From an uncultured Bacteroidales bacterium (GTDB taxonomy: Bacteria > Bacteroidota > Bacteroidia > Bacteroidales > Muribaculaceae), in contig CACYRK010000043.1 of NCBI GenBank assembly GCA_902776835.1, positions 1 to 36,457 of the forward strand: a DNA stretch of 36,457 bases, given 5' to 3'. Position numbers and translations under genes: made by a program. Shown here piece after piece: positions 1-7,360 of this stretch; the first letter of the stretch is position 1, and every line of letters starts with the position of its first letter. Below the pieces are notes generated by a model. That model did not search any database, was not told the origin of the DNA, and saw only the letters and a program-made list of their open reading frames with translations.

Positions 1-96
1 AACTAACTGAAATACAGACAACAGCAGAATGCCCTATCTCACAAGAATTGGGTAAGGGGCTTATGCGCTTGTTTTCAAGTTAAATGAAAGTGCCGT

Positions 97-177
97 GTAA
101 ACTATAGCAACTGTAGAAGTTACTATAGAAACTTTAGATGCTATTGTGGCTATAGATGCAACCGCGGCTATGGCCTA
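97..177. repeat. degenerate 9-bp-period array (CTAT core) at gene 3' end
   Basis: The stretch can be cut into consecutive units of mostly 9 bp such as CTATAGCAA, CTGTAGAAG, CTTTAGATG, CTATTGTGG and CTATAGATG, with one 12-bp unit. The TAG stop codon of the minus-strand gene that follows falls in the last unit. Nothing coding is visible in the first 174 bases. Confidence 0.6.
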
Positions 178-2103
178 TTGGGTGATGGGGATGGTGGTCT
201 CTTGGTGGATTAGGCGGCCGTGGCTGGTGACGCCGTCGATGACCACGCGGCAGGTGCCCGCCTTGGCAGGTGCGGTGAATGTGATGGTGTCGCCGGTGAC
301 GTTGGGATTCCAATATATGGTGCGGGCCGTGGGGGTGAAGGTGGCGGGCCGCTGGTAGCCGAGCGGGGTGATGCGCTTTTGGTTGGGCTTCAGCGTCAGG
401 TCGTGGCCGTGGTTGCCGGCCTTGGTGGTGATGCTGATCACGCCGCTGCCGCCCTCGGTGCCCCAAATCACGCTGGTCCCCGACTTGAACATCTCAATGC
501 GCGTGACATCTTGCATGATGATGTTGTCGAGGTCGTACTCGTGGGGTGCAATCACGCCGTCGATGGCTATTGATGCCGGGGTGTCGCCGTAGATGCTGTT
601 GCGTGTGCGCAGGTAGCAGCGGTTGCCTTGCAGGCGCACGCCGGGCAGATGGCGGATGAGGTCGTGCACACAGGCGGCATCGATGGCGCGAATCGACTGC
701 TCGTCGAGCGTGAAATCGGCAGTGAGAGCAAACACGTTGTCCTCGACGCCATCGCTGCGTGGCGTGCCCATCATCTCCAGGTGGTCGAGCAGCAGGCCGT
801 TGCTGTTGTCATGCGGGTCGAAAAAGCGTGGCTGCGCGGTTTCGTCGACGATGAGTTCGACGTTTTCCTTGCCGCGGCGATCGGTGGCATGGAGGATGTA
901 TTGCGTGCCCTGGGCGAAGTCGGCCCCGGTGAACGAGAATCGCCCGAGGCTGTCGGTATAGGCCGTGGCTATGCTTCCCAGGTGCGGCACGAGCAGGCTC
1001 ACGCGTGCTCCGTCGGCTGGTCGCAGCCGCCGCGAGGTCATCACGCGGCCGGTGATGGCCTGGGTGGCCTCGGCCTCGTAGAGTGGCGTGGCATAGTCGC
1101 CGTGCAGCAGTTGGGCGAAGTCGTAGCGCGTCCAGTGCTTGTCGTGCAGCAGTGTGTTGGCGCTCCGCTCATCATCGAGGTATCGCTCTGGCGTGTCGAC
1201 TCCACCGGGCACATCGCCGTTGAGCAGCAGGTGCGCCACAATCGACGCCGGGCGCTGCGGCGAGTCGGCGGTGACGCTGACCGACACGTCGGCTGTCTCG
1301 CCCTCGGTCAGGCGTGGCGCGTCGAGACGCAGGGTGACGGGGGCTTGCGGCGCATATGCTTGACGGTCGGCTGCGATGTTGACTGGACACTGCTCGCGGT
1401 GGTTGTCGCTGAACAGCAGTCGCTCGGCCACCACGCGCTCACCGTCGAGCAACAGCAGACTCACGACGCCCTGTGGCAGCGAGTCGCGGTGCAGCGTCAC
1501 GGGGCGGCCGATGGCGATGGACGAGTAGGCGACGGGGTAGGCCCGGCAGTGCGCCAGCAGGGTAAGCGAACTGCCGCTGCGGGTGGTGGCGACGGTGATG
1601 CGGCGGCCCGAATAACTGCATCGCAGCGCGTCGTGGGCATCGCTTGCCTCGGTCGGCTTGGACCACTCGGCGGCGGGCGCATTGCCTACGTAGATGGGCG
1701 TGATGTCTTGATACTGTGGGGTGTTGAGCGACAGCGTGGTGTAAGAGCACACCAGATAGCGCCCTGGAGCGGCGTTGGCCGGGATGTCGAGGTATCCGGC
1801 GTACACACCATCGCGGCAGGCGAGTTTGGCGCGAGTGAGCAGCGTGCCATCGGCAGCGGCGAGGTTGACGTAAGCATAGAGGTTCTCGCCCGAGGGCTCG
1901 TGGCTGAGCGCGTTGACCACGTACACCTTGAGCCAGATGCGGTCGCCAGGCGCGTAGCACGTGGCGTCGGTGTGAGTGTAGGTCTTCTCTTGCGGGAAGA
2001 GTTGTAATTGAGTGATAATATTGTTATTGACGCTCTCAGGCACTTGTGCCCCGAGTGTCGCGGTCACTGCCAGCGCAGCCAGTAATATGCCCCATCGTTT
2101 CAT
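175..2103 (-). CDS. Macroglobulin-like and TonB-plug domain secreted protein
   Basis: The 642-residue product begins with a signal peptide (MKRWGILLAALAVTATLGAQ). A macroglobulin MG2-like beta domain follows (about residues 30-140, containing the YAPGDRIWLKVYV stretch). A carboxypeptidase-regulatory-like segment lies near residues 360-430 (ITGRVMTSRRLRPADGA), and a TonB-dependent receptor plug-like domain is at the C-terminal part (VHDLIRHLPGVRL, then GSGVISITTKAG). No outer-membrane barrel follows, so it is not itself a transporter. Proteins of this layout are common in Bacteroidota and are probably periplasmic or outer-membrane associated; their substrate is unknown. An ATG 45 bases upstream is in frame, but the -7 box at 2123-2131 lies inside that extension, so I prefer the start at 2103. 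It is a single gene with its own promoter, downstream of the tyrosine kinase on the same strand. Confidence 0.8.
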   Translation of the reverse strand: MKRWGILLAALAVTATLGAQVPESVNNNIITQLQLFPQEKTYTHTDATCYAPGDRIWLKVYVVNALSHEPSGENLYAYVNLAAADGTLLTRAKLACRDGVYAGYLDIPANAAPGRYLVCSYTTLSLNTPQYQDITPIYVGNAPAAEWSKPTEASDAHDALRCSYSGRRITVATTRSGSSLTLLAHCRAYPVAYSSIAIGRPVTLHRDSLPQGVVSLLLLDGERVVAERLLFSDNHREQCPVNIAADRQAYAPQAPVTLRLDAPRLTEGETADVSVSVTADSPQRPASIVAHLLLNGDVPGGVDTPERYLDDERSANTLLHDKHWTRYDFAQLLHGDYATPLYEAEATQAITGRVMTSRRLRPADGARVSLLVPHLGSIATAYTDSLGRFSFTGADFAQGTQYILHATDRRGKENVELIVDETAQPRFFDPHDNSNGLLLDHLEMMGTPRSDGVEDNVFALTADFTLDEQSIRAIDAACVHDLIRHLPGVRLQGNRCYLRTRNSIYGDTPASIAIDGVIAPHEYDLDNIIMQDVTRIEMFKSGTSVIWGTEGGSGVISITTKAGNHGHDLTLKPNQKRITPLGYQRPATFTPTARTIYWNPNVTGDTITFTAPAKAGTCRVVIDGVTSHGRLIHQETTIPITQ

Positions 2104-2122
2104 GCGATTCACTTTTATAACC

Positions 2123-2131
2123 GCAAATATA
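2123..2131 (-). promoter_or_regulatory. -7 box of the macroglobulin/plug gene
   Basis: Read on the minus strand this is TATATTTGC, a perfect TAnnTTTG box, 20 bases upstream of the chosen ATG. No clear -33 TTTG is seen at the usual distance. Confidence 0.55.
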
Positions 2132-2196
2132 TGAATTTTTCCCAACATACTGAATCACAACCTCAAAAAAGAGCGAACTCGGAGCAACAAAATCAA

Positions 2197-2297
2197 CCAT
2201 AGAATCTATAAGTGCTATTAATGCTATCGCCGCTATAAAAAATCCACAGCGGCTATGGCAACTTTATCGTGGCTATAGCCGCTGTGGTGGTTATGGG
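2197..2297. repeat. degenerate 9-bp-period array (CTAT core)
   Basis: Units such as CTATAAGTG, CTATTAATG, CTATCGCCG, CTATGGCAA and CTATAGCCG recur every 9 bp with some slippage. The array begins about 25 bases past the stop codon of the kinase gene and fills the space up to the next gene's promoter. It resembles the array at 97-177. Confidence 0.6.
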
Positions 2298-2321
2298 GCT
2301 TGTGTGACTGCTCGGCGAAAC

Positions 2322-4778
2322 TTATTTTTTGCGTTTCTTGAGGAACTTGCCACCGAGTTTGTCGGTGAGTTTGTTGCCCTTTTCTTCCTCGTCGTCGTCG
2401 CCATAGGTTCCGTAGCCATAACCATAGCCGTAGTTGCCGTAACCGTAGCCGTAGCCGTAACCGTAGCCGTAACTGCCGTAGCCGTAGTGTTTGTTGTCAA
2501 CCTTAATGTCGTTGATGAGGATGGCCAGGTTGCGAATCTTGTTCTCTTTGTGCATCTTCTCCAGGTCGTCGAGGTAGCGCTTGTCGACCTTGCCGTCGCG
2601 AATCACGTAGATGGTCAGGTCGGCCACGCGGTTGATCAGGCTGGCGTCGGCGATAATCGAGTAGGGCACGGTATCGAGGATTACGTAATCATATTTCTCG
2701 CGTAGTTTGTCGATGAGTTCGGTGAAGCGGTCGCTCATCAGTAGGTTGGTGGGGTTGGGCGGTATTGCACCCACGACAATCACGTCGAGGTTGGGGTGAA
2801 GCATGCCCTTGCGGATAATCGTGTCGATGTTGTCGATTTTCTCGCTCAGGAAGGCGCTCACTCCTGTCGACTCGTTTGACAGGCCCACGTACTCGCTGAA
2901 GCGGCCCTTACGCAAGTCGAGGTCGACGGCTACCACGCGCTTGCCCGTGTGGGCGAACGACAGCGCCATGTTGGCGGCGACAAACGACTTGCCCTCGCCA
3001 CTCATCGTCGAGGTGAACTGTATGGTCACGCCCTTCTTCTCGGTAGGCTTGGCGATGTAGTCCACGTTTGAGCGGATGATGCGGAACGCCTCGCTGATGC
3101 GGTCGCGTCCGTTCTCGGTGACGACAATCTCCTTGTCCTTCTGGTGCTGCCGCTTGGTGGGTAGTTCTCCGATGATGGGTATGTTCACACGGTCTTCCAC
3201 GTCGTGTCGCGTGTGGATGTTGCTGTCGAGCGAGTAGTACCAGAAGACGCCGTAGAGCAGTGCTGCCGGCAGCAGCAGGCCCAGTAGCAGACCGATGAGC
3301 ATGATGCGCGAGGTCACAGGAGAGTTGGGGCCGGTGCCTGTCGCTGCCTCGAGCACCTTGGCGTTAGGCTCGGTGATGGCCAGTTGCAGGGCGTTCTCCT
3401 CGCGCTTGTTAAGCAGGTAGAGGTAGAGTTGCTCCTTGATTTTCTGCTGGCGGGTGACCTCGGTGATGGCCTTCTCCTGCGAGGGGATGGCGACGATGGA
3501 GCCGGTGGCGTGCGACTGCTGGGCGCGGGCCTGGCTCTGCTTCATGCGCATCGAACTCACGTAGTTGGTGAGGCCGTGAAGGATGTTCTGGCGCTGAGTG
3601 GCCAGCGAGCGGGTGAGTTCCACCATCACGGGGTTCTCGTTCGAACTGGTCGTGGCAATCTTTTGGTATTTGAGCATCGACTCGTTGTATTGCTGAATCT
3701 GGCTCTCAATGCCGGTGTTGGCGATACCGGTGTTCGACGGGATGAGTTCTCCGTCACCCATCTTGCTGATGTAATCGAAGATGCTCGAGGCCAGAGCAGC
3801 CTGCATGTCGACGTCGGCCGAGTTGTCGGCGTAGCGCAGTGCGGCACCCGGGTCGGCATAAATCGAACTGCTGGCGGCTGCCGTACGCAACTGGGCCACC
3901 TGGCTATCGACGCCGCTCAGGTCCTGCGACAGGCCCTCGACGCGCTCGGCGATAAACTTCTCGGTGTTGCGCGCCACGGCGTTCTTGTCGTTGATAGCGT
4001 CTTGGTTATACGATGCGATGAGCGTGTTCAGGATGTCGACAGCCTCGTCCTTGTTGTCCCAGGTGATATTCAGGCGCAACACGTCGCTCAGTTTGTCGGC
4101 CTGCTCGGCGGTGAGGTGATCAACGATGTTGCGGGCCATGGAGCGTGTGGTGTTAACACGCACAATCACCTTGTAGCCCACGTAGCGCTCGTCGTAGTTT
4201 TTGTTCTTGGTGATGGCGATGGGGCCGAAGGCGGTGTTCACCTTGTTGCCAAAGTGGGTTTTCTTCCAGCCGCCGTCGCCGTCGACCTTAAACTCCAGGT
4301 CGTTGACGCCCTTGGGCACGATGGTCATCGAGAACGGCTGTTCGACGTTGCGCAGCGGCGTGATTTGCACCGGCGAGTTGCGGTAGATGTTCACGTCGCG
4401 CAAAAACACGTGGCCATAGTACTGGATGTTTGAGCCCAAACTTTTCACCACGTTCTCCATCAGGTCGGTCGAGCGGATTTTGTAAATCTCGTTGGGCATG
4501 AAACTGTTACCTGTGGTGATACCCAGGTCGCTGAATGCCTGTGACTGCGTACCCATGTTGGAGTCCTTGCTGGTGAGCAACACCAGGGCTTTGGAGTTGT
4601 AGAGCAACGGCTGCGACTTGCTGTACAGGAAAGCCAAGCACCCGAAGGCGATGGTCGACAGTACAAACCAGTACCAGTTTCTTGCACAGGCCATAAAGAA
4701 TGCCCTGATGGGGATGGCATTCGAAGTGCGTTTTTTCTTGGAGGTTTCTCGGCTCTCTTCGATAATTGGTTGTTGCAT
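2322..4778 (-). CDS. Polysaccharide biosynthesis tyrosine autokinase (BY-kinase, Wzc type)
   Basis: This 818-residue protein is an inner-membrane co-polymerase and tyrosine autokinase that controls chain length and export of capsule or exopolysaccharide. Residues about 25-55 form the first membrane segment (WYWFVLSTIAFGCLAFLY), followed by a periplasmic Wzz-like domain with coiled coil to about 490. A second membrane segment follows (LIGLLLGLLLPAALLYGVFW), then a cytoplasmic kinase. The kinase shows Walker A MSGEGKSF near 592-599, Walker A' VVAVDLDLRKG near 614-624 and Walker B YVILDTVP near 696-703. The tail is a YG repeat with 13 tyrosines, then DDDEEE and a lysine-rich end; tyrosine clusters here are the usual autophosphorylation site. 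No Wza, Wzx, Wzy or cognate phosphatase gene is adjacent. A strong promoter lies upstream at 4845-4877. Confidence 0.93.
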   Translation of the reverse strand: MQQPIIEESRETSKKKRTSNAIPIRAFFMACARNWYWFVLSTIAFGCLAFLYSKSQPLLYNSKALVLLTSKDSNMGTQSQAFSDLGITTGNSFMPNEIYKIRSTDLMENVVKSLGSNIQYYGHVFLRDVNIYRNSPVQITPLRNVEQPFSMTIVPKGVNDLEFKVDGDGGWKKTHFGNKVNTAFGPIAITKNKNYDERYVGYKVIVRVNTTRSMARNIVDHLTAEQADKLSDVLRLNITWDNKDEAVDILNTLIASYNQDAINDKNAVARNTEKFIAERVEGLSQDLSGVDSQVAQLRTAAASSSIYADPGAALRYADNSADVDMQAALASSIFDYISKMGDGELIPSNTGIANTGIESQIQQYNESMLKYQKIATTSSNENPVMVELTRSLATQRQNILHGLTNYVSSMRMKQSQARAQQSHATGSIVAIPSQEKAITEVTRQQKIKEQLYLYLLNKREENALQLAITEPNAKVLEAATGTGPNSPVTSRIMLIGLLLGLLLPAALLYGVFWYYSLDSNIHTRHDVEDRVNIPIIGELPTKRQHQKDKEIVVTENGRDRISEAFRIIRSNVDYIAKPTEKKGVTIQFTSTMSGEGKSFVAANMALSFAHTGKRVVAVDLDLRKGRFSEYVGLSNESTGVSAFLSEKIDNIDTIIRKGMLHPNLDVIVVGAIPPNPTNLLMSDRFTELIDKLREKYDYVILDTVPYSIIADASLINRVADLTIYVIRDGKVDKRYLDDLEKMHKENKIRNLAILINDIKVDNKHYGYGSYGYGYGYGYGYGNYGYGYGYGTYGDDDEEEKGNKLTDKLGGKFLKKRKK

Positions 4779-4844
4779 AATGCTTTATAGTGAGTTAATG
4801 CATTGTTGATGTAAATGTTATGCCTCTTGGGCACAATATGCGGT

Positions 4845-4877
4845 GCAAAATTACATATTTTTTGGTGAATTACCAAA
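4845..4877 (-). promoter_or_regulatory. promoter of the tyrosine autokinase gene
   Basis: On the minus strand a TTTG (4874-4877) is followed after exactly 20 nt by TAATTTTG (4846-4853), matching the Bacteroidota consensus. The predicted transcript has a leader of about 60 nt. The 23-bp array begins only 13 bp upstream of the -33 element. Confidence 0.7.
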
Positions 4878-4889
4878 TATAAGTTTAAG

Positions 4890-5494
4890 GCTCGCTTGCG
4901 CTCGCTGGGTAACGCTCGCTCTGCTCGCTGGGTAACGCTCGCTCTGCTCGCTGGGTAACGCTCGCTCTGCTCGCTGGGTAACGCTCGCTCTGCTCGCTGG
5001 TCACGCTCGCTCTGCTCGCTGGGTAACGCTCGCTCTGCTCGCTGGGTAACGCTCGCTCTGCTCGCTGGGTAACGCTCGCTTGCGCTCGCTGGGTAACGCT
5101 CGCTCTGCTCGCTGGGTAACGCTCGCTCTGCTCGCTGGGTAGTAACGCTCGCTTGCGCTCGCTGGGTAACGCTCGCTCTGCTCGCTGGGTAACGCTCGCT
5201 CTGCTCGCTGGGTAGCGCTCGCTCTGCTCGCTGGGTAACGCTCGCTCTGCTCGCTGTTTAACGCTCGCAAGGCTCGCTGTTTAACGCTCGCTCTGCTCGC
5301 TGGGTAACGCTCGCTCTGCTCGCTGGGTAACGCTCGCTCTGCTCGCTGGGTAACGCTCGCTCTGCTCGCTGGGTAACGCTCGCTTCTGCTCGCTGGGTAA
5401 CGCTCGCTCTGCTCGCTGGGTAACGCTCGCTCTGCTCGCTGGGTAACGCTCGCTCTGCTCGCTGGGTAACGCTCGCTTGCGCTCGCTGGATAAC
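4890..5494. repeat. 26-unit tandem array, 23-bp unit
   Basis: I count 26 contiguous units. Sixteen are identical 23-mers made of the core GCTCGCTCTGCTCGC plus TGGGTAAC. Four are 24-bp variants carrying TTGCG in the core (4890, 5074, 5147 and 5471), and two of these cap the two ends of the array. The rest vary by 1-3 bases: 22 bp at 4983, 26 bp at 5121, GTTTAAC ends at 5240 and 5263. The unit has no stop codon in any minus-strand frame, and 23 is not divisible by 3, so long spurious open frames occur. No unique spacers are present, so this is not a CRISPR array. Confidence 0.95.
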
Positions 5495-5520
5495 CCGCAA
5501 GCACCCGACAAACCTTAAAC

Positions 5521-5671
5521 AGCGAGCGCAGCGAGCGTTAAACAGCGGAGCGTTACCCAGCGAAGCGTTAGCGGAGCATTAAACAGCGAAGCGTCAGCGG
5601 AGCGTTACCCAGCGAGCAGAGCGAGCGTTACTCAGCGAGCCTTGCGAGCGTTACCCTGCGAAGCATTAAAC
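5521..5671. repeat. short degenerate inverted copy of the 23-bp array
   Basis: Units related to the reverse complement of the 23-bp unit (AGCGAGCGCAGCGAGCG, then GTTAAAC or GTTACCC) are repeated about six or seven times. They are separated from the main array by a 26-bp junction. Two units are near-full, while others are shortened to AGCGGAGCGTTACCC or similar. The orientation is opposite to 4890-5494, so a transcript across both could form long duplexes. Confidence 0.85.
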
Positions 5672-5677
5672 GACAAA

Positions 5678-5706
5678 AAAGGCGCCCCATCGGGAGCGCC
5701 TTTCTT
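5678..5706 (-). terminator. Rho-independent terminator of inositol-phosphate synthase
   Basis: The 8-bp stem AAAGGCGC/GCGCCTTT encloses a loop of about ten bases. Read on the minus strand it ends in a T run (from AAAAAA at 5675-5680), just after the stop codon at 5723. It could work in both directions. Confidence 0.75.
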
Positions 5707-5722
5707 TGCGTATTGTGATAAA

Positions 5723-7030
5723 TTAGTCGATTTCTTCGTCGGCCTCGTAGCCACCCATCTCGCGAACGGCGTTCTTGAGCATGGTGTACTGCTGATAGAG
5801 GTTGTTGACGGCTTCCTCGCCTTGCGTGTAGTCGTGCATCGGGCTCTTCAGGAAGAAACTCAGGAAGCGCTGGATGCCGAAGCGGCCGGCGCGGCGAGCG
5901 AGGTCGATGAGCAGACACAGGTCGAGGCACAAGGGGGCTGCCAGGATCGAGTCGCGGCACAAGAAGTTGATCTTGATCTGCATGGGATAGCCCATCCAGC
6001 CGAAGATGTCGATGTTGTCCCAGCCCTCCTTGTTGTCGTTGCGGGGAGGATAGTAGTTGATGCGTACCTTGTGGTAGTAGTCGGTGTAGAGGTCGGGCTG
6101 CACGTCGGCCTTGAGGATGGTCTCCAAAGTCGAGAGTTTGCTGACCTCCTTGGTGCGGAAGTTTGCGGGCTCGTCGAGCACGAGGCCGTCGCGGTTACCC
6201 AGGATGTTGGTCGAGAACCAGCCGCTCAAGCCGAGCATGCGGGTGCCGATGATGGGAGCGAAACCGCTCTTAACCAGCGTTTGGCCAGTCTTGAAGTCCT
6301 TGCCGGCGATAGGCAGTTGCGTCTTCTCGGCGAGTTCCCACATAGCGGGGATGTCGACGGTGGTGTTAGGAGCACCCATGATGAAGGGAGCGCCTTCCAT
6401 CAGTGCTGCGTAAGCGTAGCACATCGAGGGTGCGATAACGTCCTTCTTGTCGTCTTTCATAGCCTGCTCGAGGGCTGCCAGCGTGCCGTGGTACTGCATG
6501 TCGGGAGCCACATAAATCTCGGTCGAGGCTGCCCAGAGGACCACCACGCGGTCAACGCCGGTGTTCTTCTTGAAGTTGCGGATGTCCTCGCGGATTTGCT
6601 CGACCATGTCCCAACGGTCGCGGCACTGCTTCACGTTGTCGCCGTCGAGGCGCTTAGCGTAGTTGTGGTCGAACGCGGCCTTCATGGGCTTGATAGCCAG
6701 GAGTTCGTCCTTTACGGGGTTGATGTCCTTCTCCTTGAGCACCTCGGCGTTGATGGCGCTCTCGTAAGCGTTAGCGGGGTACACATCCCAAGCGGCAAAC
6801 ACCAGGTCGTCGAGCGATGGCATCGAGACGATGTCCTTCAGGTGGAGATATTTCTTGTCGGCACCGCGACCGACACGTATCTTGTCGTACTGAGTCATAG
6901 AACCCACTGGCTTAGCCAGACCCTTGCGAGTCATTAAAACACCAGTGATGAATGTGGTGCTCACTGCACCGAGACCCACTATCATAATACCAAGTTTGCC
7001 GGTAGCGGGTTTTGTGTTCGAATTTGCCAT
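5723..7030 (-). CDS. ino1: Inositol-3-phosphate synthase (myo-inositol-1-phosphate synthase)
   Basis: The 435-residue enzyme converts D-glucose 6-phosphate to 1D-myo-inositol 3-phosphate with NAD+, the first step of inositol lipid synthesis. The N-terminal Rossmann fold shows GIMIVGLGAVSTTFITG. The family core is clear: NYYPPRNDNKEGWDNIDIFG resembles the NNHLGNNDG-type region, together with GWMGYPMQIKINFLCRDS and LAAPLCLDLCLLIDLA. Length fits bacterial members. A TTG two codons upstream (7036) is possible, but the ATG at 7030 is the natural start. In Bacteroides this enzyme feeds phosphatidylinositol and inositol phosphoceramide and sits in a cluster with the head-group transferase and phosphatase. 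Here no such neighbour is visible, so the partners must lie elsewhere. I see no convincing promoter; a weak TACTTTTAC lies at 7115-7123. Confidence 0.93.
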   Translation of the reverse strand: MANSNTKPATGKLGIMIVGLGAVSTTFITGVLMTRKGLAKPVGSMTQYDKIRVGRGADKKYLHLKDIVSMPSLDDLVFAAWDVYPANAYESAINAEVLKEKDINPVKDELLAIKPMKAAFDHNYAKRLDGDNVKQCRDRWDMVEQIREDIRNFKKNTGVDRVVVLWAASTEIYVAPDMQYHGTLAALEQAMKDDKKDVIAPSMCYAYAALMEGAPFIMGAPNTTVDIPAMWELAEKTQLPIAGKDFKTGQTLVKSGFAPIIGTRMLGLSGWFSTNILGNRDGLVLDEPANFRTKEVSKLSTLETILKADVQPDLYTDYYHKVRINYYPPRNDNKEGWDNIDIFGWMGYPMQIKINFLCRDSILAAPLCLDLCLLIDLARRAGRFGIQRFLSFFLKSPMHDYTQGEEAVNNLYQQYTMLKNAVREMGGYEADEEID

Positions 7031-7275
7031 AATCAAATGTAAATTTTCCTTGTTGTATTGTTTGTTTTTGTTGTGTCGTTATTAACGAAAAATTTCCGCA
7101 AAAGGAAATTCGCGGTAAAAGTACTACCTTTTTTTGAACTGAAAAACTAAAATGTGTGTCATTTCAGTTAAAATATCCTATATTATTTGCTTGATAGTTA
7201 AATTACATGGAAAACACCCATTTTGGGTGTATAAATAGTTAACAAATGCAAAGTGGGGTGCAGCCCGTTTCACAC
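7031..7275. other. AT-rich intergenic region
   Basis: This gap contains the upstream region of the inositol synthase gene and the downstream region of the macroglobulin gene. A 7-bp hairpin ACACCCA/TGGGTGT at 7214-7230, followed on the minus strand by TTTT, may be a second, weaker terminator. No gene is visible. Confidence 0.4.
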
Positions 7276-7306
7276 AAAAAATGGGGCTTTTGAGGCCCCA
7301 TTTTGG
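7276..7306 (-). terminator. terminator of the alpha-2-macroglobulin gene
   Basis: The 10-bp stem AAAATGGGGC/GCCCCATTTT has a 7-nt loop. On the minus strand it runs into TTTTTT. It lies about 55 bp past the stop codon at 7361. Confidence 0.8.
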
Positions 7307-7360
7307 CGTGACCCGAAATCGGCCTTCTGGGCCAATTTGGGCAAAAGCGCTTCCAGAACG

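Noticed and set aside
628..2007. 459-codon plus-strand frame opposite the macroglobulin/plug gene
   Set aside because: Antisense of a well-supported gene, no recognisable domain and no promoter.
4890..5494. CRISPR array
   Set aside because: Units are contiguous with no unique spacers and no cas genes are nearby.
5001..5511. Three overlapping minus-strand open frames of 76-167 codons in the 23-bp array
   Set aside because: They arise because the unit has no stop in any minus-strand frame. All three frames encode the same cycling peptide, and there is no independent coding signal.
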